Shown here in pieces: positions 23,721-35,164 of a DNA stretch of 64,000 bases. This DNA comes from Rapana venosa (taxonomy: Eukaryota; Mollusca; Gastropoda; Neogastropoda; Muricidae). Numbering within the stretch: position 1 is the stretch's first letter; each line of letters begins with the position of its first letter. A model generated the notes under the pieces. That model was not told the DNA's origin, did not search any database, and saw only the letters and a list, made by a program, of their open reading frames with translations. The stretch lies in NCBI GenBank assembly GCA_028751875.1, contig CM054134.1, positions 49,243,738 to 49,307,737 on the forward strand, given 5' to 3'. The position numbers and the translations under genes were made by a program.

Positions 23721-24248
23721 TATCATTTTTTTCAAGTTACTTTCTTCCTAGTTTGTCGTGCTTGTGGAGGTGTCAATGCTGAACAATGATAAGCCTTGTC
23801 GCTATTGCGTCAGTCAGTCGTCCTCTCTGTTCTTGAGGCTCGAATTCGGCCTGTCAATCATCACTGTAGACGCCTTCAGGCTGTTGTTTCGTCAGACACA
23901 GCCGTACCGATATCTGGCTTCACAAACAGGATATCACGTGTGATACGGACAAAGTAGGGTGTCCACGGATTCAAAACAAACAAACAAACCACAAAACACA
24001 CAACGGATTTTTAAAAAACCAAACTAACCCCCCCTTCCCCCCAACAACAGCCAAAACGACCCCCCCCCCCCCAAGAAAACCCCCCTAAACCAAAAAAACA
24101 AACCAAAAAAATAAAAACATGAAAATGTGAACTAACAGTCTATAAAACTGTTCAACAAGACAAGTTTTCATTCACACAGCTGTGTCTTCGGAAGTGAAGG
24201 AGATATAGACATTTAGAGATAACTCCATCCTTTTTTTTTTTAATCGCC
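23721..24248. other. Unassigned sequence with an A/C-rich stretch
   Basis: 23755-23945 is ordinary mixed-composition sequence with a 61-codon open frame but no motif I recognise. 23965-24120 is A/C-rich with several C runs. Confidence 0.35.
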
Positions 24249-24249
24249 T

Positions 24250-24362
24250 AGATATATATATTATATATTATATAAATATATATATATATATTTATATATA
24301 GGAGAGAGAGAGAGAGAGAGATGAGAGATGGGAGAGAGAAGAGAGATGGAGAGGAGAGAGAG
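24250..24362. repeat. (AT)n then (GA)n arrays
   Basis: AT-rich array at 24250-24298 followed by purine repeats at 24301-24362. Confidence 0.9.
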
Positions 24363-25590
24363 AGAAGGGTTTTTTCAAAAGGCCTTAGCCACATTTGAAG
24401 GGGTAAAAACACAAAGCACACACTATCATACAAATAATACTCATATAAAAAATCAATTCACAAAACATACTTGCAAACAAGATAATGTATCAAGCGTTAA
24501 TAAGGGTACCCCGCAGTTTAAATGCTTTATATAGTAAAAGAGCTGTTTTATAGTATCTTCATTTCCAGACGTAATGAGTATGGTTGAGGTAAGAACTTTT
24601 GGGGTTTAAACTGCTCTCTTAATTCTATAAGTTGTGAACAAGTGAATAGAAAATGTTTTTCATCTTCAGTAGAACTTCACAAAGAGGACAAAATAACTTG
24701 AGAGACAGCGACAGACAGAGACAGACAGACAGACAGACGGATAAGGACACTGCAGCTACGGACGAACGAACAGACGGACGGCGGGGTGATCTTTAGCTTA
24801 TATGAGAAAAAAACAAACCCTGATTATCTGGGAAGCCTTGGTTCCATTACAAATAATAAATAATAAATGAACGGAATTATACAGAAAGGAATGCGTGAAT
24901 AATCCAATCAATCAAGAAAAAGTAAATAAAACCATTTCTATAACGCGATCAAAATGAGTGAATAAATCAATCAAATCAAAGAAAAAGTAATACATTTCTT
25001 ATCCGCGATTCAAAAACCAGACACACTGGTGACAGCTTTTGACATGAAACAGACCATCCAACTTCCTGGATTCGATGATCGACTATTCACCTAATACTTG
25101 CTGGAGAGGATTTGGCTCAGGTCAGGCCTATAGACTTACCGAACAAAGACGACAACCTGAATATTTCTTGTGTCACTCTTCACGCCTACGTGTCCCTCTA
25201 CACGTTGAAACCTTCCGTGTCACCTTCAATAAACAAACGAATAAATAAACAGAAGAAAAAAAATGCACGGAGAAACCAGCATTGATCATGCTGCACAACA
25301 GAAACCGGCTGTTTATCTTGTTCCTCCTCTCTCTTCCAACCCCCCCCCCCCCTTATCTCTCCTCTCTCTCTCTCTCCTATTAAATGGAATTACCATTAAG
25401 GTACAGGGGGGGGGGGGGGGGGGGTTGACACACACACCACCTCACACACACACACACAGAACTATTTTATTTCATGGATATGATTAAGTAATTAATCCCA
25501 GTCCCCACCCTTTTAAGCACATTTTATAGAAAAATAAAGCCTAAACCCAACACTGTATGGAGGAAAAACGGATGATAGAATTTAAACAAA
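24363..25590. other. Unassigned sequence with short arrays
   Basis: Contains (CAGA)n at 24700-24740, C and CT runs at 25340-25378, a G run at 25405-25424 and CA at 25429-25459. 24900-25015 holds a small direct repeat around AATCAATCAA...AAAAAGTAA. No exon recognised. Confidence 0.4.
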
Positions 25591-25593
25591 TAA

Positions 25594-25634
<41 letters not shown>

Positions 25635-25766
25635 GCGAGATTGATGAGAGAGCGAGAGAGCATCATATATATATATATATATATAGTGTGGTGTGTGTGT
25701 TTGTGTGGGTGTGTGTGTGTGTGGTGTGTAGAGAGAGAGAGAGAGACGTGAGAGAGAGAGAGAGGA
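25594..25766. repeat. (GA)n, (AT)n, (GT)n, (GA)n composite
   Basis: Four microsatellite types in direct succession within 170 bp. Confidence 0.9.
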
Positions 25767-26842
25767 TACTTAAATGAAATGCATTGGCCGGGTGTGGTGA
25801 CTATCTCAATCCCTAGTATTGATTTCGAGATTTCTATTGATTTTCGAAACTGCGTGTATGGACAAAGCACGACCCAAACTTATGTTTTTACCTTTAAACC
25901 AGTATGCTGTTACTCTACATCGTGCTGAGTGAGTTAGATTGTATTGATTATGTTTTAAACAATTTCAAGTAACCACCAGATGGTCTGTTCAGGTTCCCAC
26001 ACGTTAATTCAAGATCAATATTGTAAAGTTTTACAGCAAGATCCATTCTACACAGCAGTTTATTTATTATTACTACTGAAAATATACCCCAAAACTGAGG
26101 AACAAATAAGTTATGGCACACCAGATTGTCCGACAAGTCTTATGCAAAAATGGAAAGGTGAGCATTGGTGACGATGACGTCATATAAGGGGTAGCATGAC
26201 GGTGATCGAGGTCTTCAGACATTTTGCATTCATGATCGAGTTCTTCAGATATTTTGCTTTCAAACACCGTTTTCTTTGCAGAGTTAGTCCGGTATACTGG
26301 AAGGGGGTGGGGGTAGGGACTGAATGGCTATTTCATCAAACAGTGACAACAAAATCCATACAACGACATCTCAAAACAAAACAATACAAACTTTTTCACA
26401 ACTTCATAACAACTTTGTGAAATTTGGAAAAAAAGAATGGGCGTATATCTAATTTGTTACCGACTGCTCAAATGAACGATCTGTGAATTGGTAAGAGCTT
26501 CATGCTTGGGGCGCTCCATGGAGTCCAGGTGTTCAAACTACAGCAGCATCTGCTTGACTTGTTGGTAAGGGCCGATCCTTACGATCACATTTTGATATGC
26601 ATCTGTCACCACATCCGATTGTTGATTCTCTCACTGTGTACACACATAACAAAAGACCAGCGAAGCGCTTCAAGATTCTGAACTCAATGTAGGCTGGACA
26701 CAGTGGTTGGATGCGGTTGACAGGAAATAAGTCACTGCATGGTCCACCATAACTGAGAAGGAAGCTCAAGAGAGGGAAACACCTTTTCTATTAAGAAAGT
26801 CATGACTTATAAATTGTCTTCTTTTTTCTTCTCCCAATCTCT
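25767..26842. other. Unassigned sequence
   Basis: Non-repetitive by eye. A small direct repeat (GATCGAG-TCTTCAGA-ATTTTGC) occurs at 26202 and 26236. Open frames are below 80 codons and carry no recognised motif. Confidence 0.35.
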
Positions 26843-26894
26843 CACACACACACCCACTCACTCATCACACACATACACACACACCACCACACAC

Positions 26895-26933
<39 letters not shown>

Positions 26934-27272
26934 CAGCACGCACACACACAACACACACCCAACACCACACACTCACAACACACCTCACACACACTCACTT
27001 CCTCACTTTCTCTCCCTCAATGGGACTGTAAAGGTTTAAGATTTCTTTTGTTTTGTTTCATGTTTTTATTGTGTGAATATATGAGTATGTGTTTATTTCA
27101 TTATCATGCCATTTAATTTGGAAAACGGAGTATAATCAAAAATGAGTGTTGTGATGGTGATCGTTTGTACTGTTTTGGAATTATAAATTGATTTTATCTT
27201 TGAATACACACACACACACAACTCTGTCTCTGTCTCTGTCTTGTCTCTCTCTTCACTCTATCTCTCTCTCTC

Positions 27273-27317
<45 letters not shown>

Positions 27318-27340
27318 GCTCTCTCTCTCTCTCTTTCTCC
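26843..27340. repeat. (CA)n and (CT)n arrays around a LINE family T unit
   Basis: A CA array at 26843-26998, a family T anchor (GGACTGTAAAGGTTTAAG to TTTTGGAATTATAAATTG) at 27020-27190, then CA at 27207-27222 and CT to 27340. This matches the distorted order at 10290-10900. Confidence 0.75.
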
Positions 27341-27349
27341 CTATATCGT

Positions 27350-27965
27350 TTGCTTATAGTTTTGGTGTATCCTGAAGGAAGATCATATTTTATATTTTCA
27401 TTACTTATTGGCTTGTCTTTGCACCTTAAGTTCTTAACGAGTGCCTAATTTCAATATCTTATTGTTATGTGTAAACAAGTATATGTCCATTTATAATGTG
27501 TAGATGTTTATCTTTGTGACTTATTAGTTTGATTGTTATTCTTCCTGGTTTTGTTGTTGTTGTTGTTGTTTCTTTTTCTCTTTTTTTCTTCTTTTGTTGG
27601 TATGGTTTTTCTCTTTTGTTTGTTTGTTTGTTTTGGTTGGTGGGTTGGTTGTTGTTTTTTTTTTTTGGGGGGGGGTGGGGGTGGGGGGTTGGGGGTGATG
27701 TGGGATGTTTTTAGGGTTTTCTTTTATTAGTTGCTTGCGGGGGGGGGGGGGGGAGGGGGGGGAGTTGTTGGGGGGGGGGGGGGCTGCTTTGAAAATGGTT
27801 CTTTCCCCATGTTTTTTTTTACTGCTGAGACTGATATAAAGTGTTGGGTATTATTAAAGATGTATCCTACGGGCGGGGACTGATGTACAAAAAGCACATG
27901 AGTGCTTATTCATTATCCTCGAAATAAAGAATTTGTCCTTGTTCATTGTCATTGTCATTCCTCTA
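27350..27965 (+). repeat. LINE 3' end, family T, copy 3
   Basis: Clean counterpart of 10905-11545, with GCTTATAGTTTTGGTGTATC at the start and GCACATGAGTGCTTATTC with an (ATTGTC)n tail. Comparing the two shows how the copy at 10.9 kb is distorted. Confidence 0.65.
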
Positions 27966-28308
27966 TCTTCTCCTCTCTATCTTCTCTTCTCTCTCTCTCC
28001 TCTCTTCTCTTCTCTCTCTCTCTACTCTCTCCATGCAGTTGAAACATAAAAGGATTGTCCACTGTTGTGATATCCCCTCTTAACAGGCTAACAATTATGA
28101 AGAGTTAAATGAAATGAAGCTGCTTTCCAGAAATATGATCAGACAGCGCAGGGTCAGTTTTTCCTTGTGCCTGGCCGTTTTCCTGCAAAGAGTCATTCTC
28201 ATTGAAAATTGTAAATCGATCTCACCACATTGTAATGAATGTCGAAATCTAACACATACAAGTATCATTAGCATCCTCTGAAGTATGCATCTCTGAAGTA
28301 TTGGCTGG

Positions 28309-28335
28309 GTGTGTGTGTGTGGGTGGTGTGTGTGT

Positions 28336-28374
<39 letters not shown>

Positions 28375-28430
28375 GTGTGTGTGTGTTGTATGTGGGGTGG
28401 GTGGTTAGTGGTGTGTGTGTGTGTTAGTGT

Positions 28431-28492
<62 letters not shown>
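28309..28492. repeat. (GT)n microsatellite
   Basis: Duplicate of the array at 11888-12071 with the same interruptions. Confidence 0.95.
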
Positions 28493-28495
<3 letters not shown>

Positions 28496-28977
28496 AACGC
28501 TTTGCATTGTTTTGTTTTTCGTCGTGTTAAACCCTATATCTAATCCATAAAAAGATCTTGGATCTTTTCGAGTTTCACCAAATTTTATTCAATAAAATGA
28601 CATAGCAGCATCCACATAAAGCATGAGTACAAAAAGCATGAGGTTTAGACGAGTGCTCTAAAAAACAAACACAAAAAACAAAATACAAAACCGATCCCCA
28701 TCGGCATCATCAAGATCACATAGATGAAATATAGGATAAACTACTAACGTGTTGAGACGAAAGTGTTAGCAAAGAAACGGCAAAATACATTACCATAAGT
28801 AGACTCAAGCAAAACAAAAAGTGATACCAGGGGGGCCGATGGTTTCAAACTAGTAGCCCTACAATGCTTGTAATATTGTTATGAAACAATTGATGAAGTG
28901 TCATACCGAAACACATAGAACCACAGGTTCTTGTTTGACATCATTGTAACTTGAGAGTGGGGACTTATACTCGTAAA

Positions 28978-29041
<64 letters not shown>

Positions 29042-29691
29042 CACGCGCGCGGGGCAGGCCCACTGAATTGGAAGTACAGAAAAGACAGACTGTAACCCAT
29101 ACTGTCGAGGAAATAAGAAAAATAGTGTTTTCAAAAAACCGTATTTCTGATGAGGAAAAAATAAAACGCCCTATCGATGCCGGTAGTTTACAGTTACTAC
29201 ATATAGTTCTATCGTGCCTACTAAGTTTAAACATCAAATATGACATTATCAGCTAAGACAACAGTATACATTCTATAGTGAGCGCATGGAACTGATGGAA
29301 AGAGGGCATGGCAGTGTATCAAACAGGGGCCAGCGCTCTCTGCTGCTAACAACACCACGTTCCCAAGCATCATCACTGGTTAAGTGCTGCTGGAATAAGT
29401 CGTGTTTCAACTCGCTCATTTCTAGCCTTGGTTTGCCCAGTGTTTTTGCTTTACTTCCCTCTTTATGACTAAATCCTTCCAGAGTTCAGAGTTCTCTCCT
29501 CATCTCTTGTCTCTCTGTCTCTGTCTCTCTTTGTTCTCTGCTCTGTCTGTCAGTCTGTCTGGCTCTCTCTCTCTTCTCTGGGTTGATGTGATCGTTTTTA
29601 AATGTTTGGGGAATTATATATTGGACATATTATCTTTGAAATACACTCTCTGTCTCGGTCTCTGTCGCTCTCTCACCTTTTTATCGTTTTG

Positions 29692-30262
29692 CTTATAGTT
29701 GTCGTGTATCCTTGTTGAAGGATTCTCGTATTTTATATTTTCAATACTTATTGGACCTTGTCTCTGTCTTAAGTCTTAATGGGTGCCCTAATTCAATATC
29801 TATTGTTATGTGTAACAAGTATATGTACATTTGATAAAGTGTAGATGTTTATCTTTATGACTATTAAGTTTGGTTGTTATTCTTGGTTTTGTTGTTGATG
29901 GTTGTTGTTTCTTTTTCTCTTTTTTTCTTCTTTGTCGGTTTGGTTTTTCTTTCTCTTTTGTTTGTTTGTTTGCTTTGGTTGTGGTTGGTGTTTTTCCGGG
30001 GTGTGGGTGGGGGTTGTGTTTTTTAGGGTCTTTTTTTATTAGTTTGGCTTTGGGGGGGGGGGGAGGTTTGTTGGGGGGGGGGGGGGGGGTTAGTATTTTG
30101 AAAAGGGTTAATTCCCAATGTTTCTACCTGTGAGACTTGTATAAGTGTCGGGTTATTATTTAGATGTATCCTACGGGGCGGGGACTGGATGTAAAAAAAG
30201 CACATGAGTGCTTATTCTGTATCCTCGAAAATAAAGAATTTGTCATTGAAGTGTCATTGTCA
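29692..30262 (+). repeat. LINE 3' end, family T, copy 4
   Basis: Duplicate of 13270-13845. The tail reads GGGGCGGGGACTGGATGT, GCACATGAGTGCTTATTC, AATAAAGAATTTGTCATTG. Confidence 0.65.
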
Positions 30263-30289
30263 TCTGTCTCTTCTCTGTCTCTCTGTTCA

Positions 30290-30324
<35 letters not shown>

Positions 30325-30779
30325 ACTCTCTCTGTGATTTGTATGCCTGGGTTTTGTTACAGGAAGTTGTGTTGAATTCCTCAACGGTGGTTTTATCTCT
30401 TGAATCTCTCACCCTTTTCCACCCACTCACTCAGTCTGAGTCTCTGTGTCTTAGTCTCTGTCTGTCTGTTGTCTTCTGTGGGGCTGTCATCCGTCTGTTG
30501 TTTTATGTCGTCCATCCACTATTCTCTCTCTTCTCTCTCTCTCTTCTCTCTCTATCTCTTCCATCCACAATCAGTCTGCGGTCTCTGTGCCTTAGTCTCT
30601 GATCTGTCTGTCCGTCCTGTCATGTTTGTCTGTACTATCTGTCTGTCTGTCCGTCGTCCGTCCGTCCTGTCTGTTGTCTGTCTCTCTATAGAATTTTTTT
30701 TTTAAGTTGTCATAATTACTATACCAGCCTCCTAACCCCTCCCCCCTCCCCCCTACAGTCAACAAACTGTCCCTAAGAA

Positions 30780-30931
30780 TGTGTGCATATCACCTCTACA
30801 GCATGTCAAATATGGGTCTTTCGCAAGGCGTCATACTGGATCCTCTCTTTTTTCTCCCTTCTTTTTATGTTAACGACTTTCTTTCACGTATTAAACAAAT
30901 CACATAAACTTGTATGTGAATATTCAACTAT
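30780..30931 (+). pseudogene. LINE reverse transcriptase remnant
   Basis: The frame starting near 30804 reads GLSQGVILDPLFF and shortly after FYVNDFLSRI. This matches the conserved LPQGS-LGPLLF---YVNDL block of non-LTR reverse transcriptases (the block just before the catalytic Y/FADD). The sequence is cut off before FADD where SINE-C begins. It is a short dead fragment and its clade cannot be assigned. Confidence 0.6.
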
Positions 30932-31375
30932 AGGGATGGATCGGTGGTCTAGAGGTAAGGCGACTGCCTAGAAAGCGAGGAGTACGGGTTTGAAGAGTGT
31001 GATGGTTTGATCCTCGTTTGGGCCCGAAACTTTCCCCCATCTATTAGACCATGAGTGGTGGGCTGGGTACTAGTCTTTCGGAAGAAACGGTAAACAGATT
31101 TAGCGCATGTAAAAGAACCCAAGGCAACAAAGAGTTGTCCCTGGCTAAATTCTGTAGAAAAAAGCCACTCTGATAGGGAAACGAATACAGTTGCAGACAA
31201 AAAGAAGGACAAGAAAAAGGTGACGGTGCTCTTGTGGCAACGCGCTCTCCCCGAGGAGAGCAGCCCGAATTTCACAAAGAGAAATCTGCTGTGACTTAAA
31301 GTGATATACAATACAATAAAAATCAATACAATACAACGCAATACAATACAATATACATACCAGGCTTTCTGAACT
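30932..31375 (+). repeat. SINE-C, tRNA-headed, (ATACA)n tail
   Basis: The head GGATCGGTGGTCTAGAGGTA resembles a tRNA A box and GGTTTGATCC at 31005 resembles a B box. The body contains CTTTCGGAAGAAACGG, CCAAGGCAACAAAGAGTTGT and CTCCCCGAGGAGAGCAGCCC. It ends at 31300-31365 in irregular ATACA repeats. It is inserted directly after a LINE remnant. The intervening sequence is not a tRNA gene because there is no acceptor stem match or full cloverleaf. Confidence 0.75.
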
Positions 31376-31673
31376 AAACAGCATATCTTAATTCTTACAG
31401 TTAACGGTCGACACATTAACCGATAAGTGTAACTTGACTGACTTACTTTAAAAAATGTCGGGCTACTCCAACAAACATCACAGTAATCACAGACTATTGA
31501 GGCAAACATGTCAAAATGAAAACACATCCATCCCTAACGTTTACAGGCAAAGGATACTTCAGGGAATAAAGCTGATTTTCACGAGGTATTAAGTTAGTAT
31601 TGCAAAACTTGAAAACAACCTTGCATGATGTTCTCCATGTAAACAACCTACATATAATTATTAGAAATATAAA

Positions 31674-31674
<1 letters not shown>
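31376..31674. other. Unassigned sequence
   Basis: No exon or repeat family recognised. Confidence 0.35.
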
Positions 31675-31675
<1 letters not shown>

Positions 31676-31718
<43 letters not shown>

Positions 31719-31726
31719 ATATATAT

Positions 31727-31806
<80 letters not shown>

Positions 31807-31828
31807 GTGTGTGTGTGTGTGTGTGTAT
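31676..31828. repeat. (CT)n-(AT)n-(GT)n composite microsatellite
   Basis: CT to 31716, AT to 31806, then GT. The central AT block is about 90 bp. Confidence 0.95.
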
Positions 31829-31949
31829 GTGTCCAAAATAGATCGGTTTTGCCGTTGTAACCATAATATATTTAACCTGCCTCACTTAGAATCACTTCTG
31901 CATGTCTACTTTCTATTGTCCATAAATTGTGCCCTGACACTCAATATAC

Positions 31950-32056
31950 CTAGCCTATATTACTATTACTTGCTATTGGTTGCATGCCTGTGTAAGAATG
32001 AGTTGAGTGCAAGCGCTTTGATTTGTCTGTGCAAGATACAGCGCTATATAAATTCC

Positions 32057-32131
<75 letters not shown>

Positions 32132-32135
32132 GATT

Positions 32136-32181
<46 letters not shown>

Positions 32182-32185
32182 CACC
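31950..32185 (+). repeat. Retroelement 3' end with (ATT)n and (GAT)n
   Basis: AGCGCTTTGATTTGTCTGTG then ATACAGCGCTATATAAATTCC leads into (ATT)n at 32058-32130 and (GAT)n to 32180. The CAGCGCTATATAAATTCC end also occurs at 15450 and in reverse near 58075, so it is a mobile 3' module. Confidence 0.7.
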
Positions 32186-32264
32186 ACAAGCGCTGTTTCA
32201 CTAAAGTGTTTGCTCAATATAGTTAGATGAACAAGCCAACAATTAAATCAGTGCTTCTCATCAG

Positions 32265-32378
32265 CTTGGCCTGACTTTCAGCCATTTAACGGCAGCACAA
32301 CGCATTTTCGTTCATATGACAGACAACAATAGTTGCTGTCTGAGCATTCAATGTAGAAGAAGAAACCATTGAGTCGAT
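32265..32378 (-). repeat. Repeat R terminal fragment
   Basis: Carries ACGCATTTTCGTTCATATGA then CAGACAACAATAGTTGCTGT, the hairpin end of repeat R, in the same orientation as the copy at 36195-36715. Confidence 0.65.
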
Positions 32379-32384
32379 GCAAAG

Positions 32385-32692
32385 GAAGGTAAGGTAAAGG
32401 AGTCCCATAACCTATAAGGTCGTAGGGGAGCGAGGCGTCAGAGACCTCACTTCTCTAGGGCCGGCAATTTGAGGGCGGCGCCCATCTCCTCTCCCTCGAT
32501 GCTTTACCTTCCCTGACCCTAAAGAGGGCAGGTACCCATTTACAGCTGGGTGAACTGGGGGAACTGTACTGAAGCCAAGGCGCGCAATCGGTCACCCATC
32601 CAACTGGTAACCACGCTCGACGCTGCTTAACTTGGCTGGGGGAAAGCGAGTGCTCCGACCACTGAGCTATCCCGTCCCCAATGCAAAAGAAA
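32385..32692 (-). repeat. SINE-B, near full length: tRNA head plus 5S-rRNA-like segment
   Basis: Read on the minus strand from 32690: GGGATAGCTCAGTGGTCGGA (tRNA-like, with A box TAGCTCAGTGG), then AAGTTAAGCAGCGTCGAGCG and GTTACCAGTTGGATGGGTGA. These two closely resemble the internal control region of 5S rRNA (AGTTAAGCA-CGTCGGGC and TTAGTACTTGGATGGGTGACC). A body with AGCTGTAAATGGGTACCTGC and AGGTCTCTGACGCCTCGCTC follows, ending near 32385 in AAGGTAAGGTAAAGG (plus-strand view). Confidence 0.8.
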
Positions 32693-33525
32693 CCAAACCC
32701 AAAAACAACAACAACAAACGAACAAAACAATAACAAAATCATCATTCACTTGATGTCTCGCCCTCAAAGGAACATTTCCTGTACACAAATAAGTATAAAC
32801 ACAGGACTAATAAACAAACTGAACAAAACATAGAAACTGTCTTTTCTTGGCTTTGGGCCTCTAACGGTTTAATCAAAATTTCAATTAAACGTTGAAAAAT
32901 TCTTCACAATTCCAGTTGTATGAGCAAACTTATTGATAGGAAGTCTAGTTTACATTTCGTTGTTTTTTTTTTTAAATCAAGAAACTGACTTTTGTTGGAT
33001 ATTAGTGTATAAAGTTATTGTTGACAGTCAAAGGCTGTATGTATTTTGAAATTACGCACTAGGTTTTTACATAACACCTTTCCAAGCTCTGCATTCAAGA
33101 GAAACTACTGTCCTACCAAGATGTATTAACATTGACAACAACAACAACAAATAACACTAAATAACTGAATAAAACTGTACCCTTGAAAGAAATTGTTGGG
33201 TTCTTTTTTTTTTTTATATCACAAACTCCCTAATACGAGTAATTCTTATCAGTGTAGGGTGAGACAGCAAGATACATTGTACTACGAAAAAGCTGTTATC
33301 GGTATTAAGAACTTCTTCCTCGTTCCTTTGTTTGTTGATTGTATTATAGTCCCAGCGGAGTGACTCGATTTAGGGGCTGTGTGATTCACAAGGCAACCAG
33401 CCAGTGCTATTTCACTCTCTCGGCCAGGCCGCTTGGAAGCGAAGTGACAAGACCAAGACATTCATTTTGGCTCACCTTGTTCCTCTTTGGTAATGTTTAG
33501 CTAGACCTGGTATAATTATACCCAT

Positions 33526-33576
<51 letters not shown>

Positions 33577-33611
33577 GCCTATCTATCTATCTATATATAT
33601 GTTTAGTTATA

Positions 33612-33654
<43 letters not shown>

Positions 33655-33860
33655 TTTAAAAACAAAACAAACACAGGTCTTGTCAAAGGCAGCACACGTA
33701 CAGATGGAGTAAGATAGGGAATTCCCGACAAAACACGGACACAATATTGACATTGGCAACAAGGTCGTTCAGAGACGCTTAGCTTTTTGTGCTGTCACAT
33801 GACAAATGCGGGCCTTAAAAAAAAATGGGGGGGGGGGGGGGGGGGGGAGGAGAAGGGGGT

Positions 33861-33894
<34 letters not shown>

Positions 33895-34120
33895 CTACAG
33901 CGTGGTTTGTTAATCTTAAGGTCTATGACATTTTCTTCTGGTTTCGCAGACACAACACTAATCTATTGACCTAAAACAGGGGCATACCCGGTGACCAACT
34001 TGTCATGGTCGTGATATGCAACAATGACGGAACAATGGCTAAAGAAAAACCGAAATCATTTTTTTTCCATTTACTTTCTGTGTTGTCCAATCTATTTGTA
34101 GCGTCGTTTTCTTTAATTTT
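32693..34120. other. Unassigned sequence with microsatellites
   Basis: No exon recognised. (CT)n lies at 33528-33565, (ATCT)n to 33592, (CT)n at 33616-33650, and a poly-G then (GA)n at 33826-33890. A short motif at 33350 (GTCCCAGCGGAGTGACTCGA) recurs in reverse near 42015. Confidence 0.45.
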
Positions 34121-34435
34121 CTAAAACTGATGTCTTATCTGCTCCCATAACCCCCTCCAGGGTCGTAGGGGCACTGCAGTGAGAACGTTGCACCAGTTGG
34201 CTCCATTTGCCGAGGTTGTGGGTCTTCCGCAGATTTGGGTTCCACCAGTAGCATGCTTCTCACCTCTGCCCTGATGGGAGACAGGAGGTGCGGTCCTTGT
34301 TGACCTGGGTGACGACCGATCCGGTGTGGTCATTGGTATTGTCTTCATCACATGCAGTGTTGTCTGGGGCGAATACAGCCAGGTGGAGCCTGTCCCTCTC
34401 CTAGCTGGTCGGGGTTGGCTCCCCCACATGGAACA
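34121..34435 (-). repeat. LINE 3' tail joined to unrelated upstream sequence
   Basis: On the minus strand, the last 100 bp (34220-34130) match the 3' end of the LINE at 35165-35745: AAATGGAGCCAACTGGTGCA, then GCAGTGCCCCTACGACCCTG and GGGGTTATGGGAGCAGATAA. The 200 bp before it do not match that LINE. It could be a different subfamily, a chimera, or a SINE that uses this tail. Confidence 0.55.
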
Positions 34436-34534
34436 GGTAGTACTGGTTTACATGGCTACTAGAAGCAGAAGAAACCCTTGACCTGACTATTTCTAAAACT
34501 ATGTTGATTTAAATTTAGTTTAAACTTAAGATAA

Positions 34535-34535
34535 G

Positions 34536-34584
<49 letters not shown>
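34535..34584. repeat. (CT)n microsatellite
   Basis: Pure CT array of about 48 bp. Confidence 0.95.
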
Positions 34585-34587
<3 letters not shown>

Positions 34588-35164
34588 CCTGTCATGAGCA
34601 AGAAGTAGAATAAACAATTCTGAGCCTTCACCATGAAAAGAAGCACCATGTCTTCCATATTCAAAAACTTTTCTTAATATTTCATTAATAAATAAAGAAA
34701 ACATACCTACAAACGCTACTATACCTGTAGTAAATGCATATAAATATGTAGTACTGTACTTTTCTGCACGTTTGAGTTTTACGTTTGCTTGTAAAGACCT
34801 TGCTTGTGGGGGCAAAGAGGGCTCTAATTTCCATAATGCAGAAGTGAACTACGTTTCTTGTATATGGAAAAAGGAATTGATACCCATTAGAAATTGTTTC
34901 AGCTCTTCGTTTTTGGTTGAAATTGACTCAAAAGGAACAACAAAGACTTCTTCGTAAAGGTTATAAAATATTGTATCAATTAGATCAAGATTTTTTTTTA
35001 AAAAGTAAACCAAACTGGGTTACTAAAGTAAAAAGAAGGTTATAGGAGAAGGGTTTGGGTTATGTGTGGCTCAACCAGGGCGTTGCGACTTTTTCGTGGC
35101 AGATTAACTGTGTGTCAGTGGCAAGACTGGCGGCATTCACACCTTGGACATAGCAGCAGATATG
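34585..35164. other. Unassigned sequence
   Basis: Possibly part of a retroelement disrupted by the LINE fragment that follows. No clear motif. Confidence 0.3.

Larger units (their letters stand above)
27696..30687. repeat. 3-kb duplicated segment, copy B
   Basis: Partner of 11275-14265. At the right edge both copies run to a shared TCTCTCT at 14265/30687 and then differ completely. On the left, homology continues to about 26845. Identical microsatellite and homopolymer lengths mean essentially no time has passed since duplication, or that the same molecule was assembled twice. Confidence 0.9.

Noticed and set aside
31811..32230. Open frame with poly-Tyr/poly-Asp (poly-Asn/poly-His on the other strand)
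   Set aside because: Produced by (ATT)n and (GAT)n arrays at the end of a retroelement. No domain outside the repeats.
32595..32640. 5S rRNA gene
   Set aside because: Only the internal segment resembles 5S rRNA. The ends are missing and it is embedded in a multi-copy SINE.
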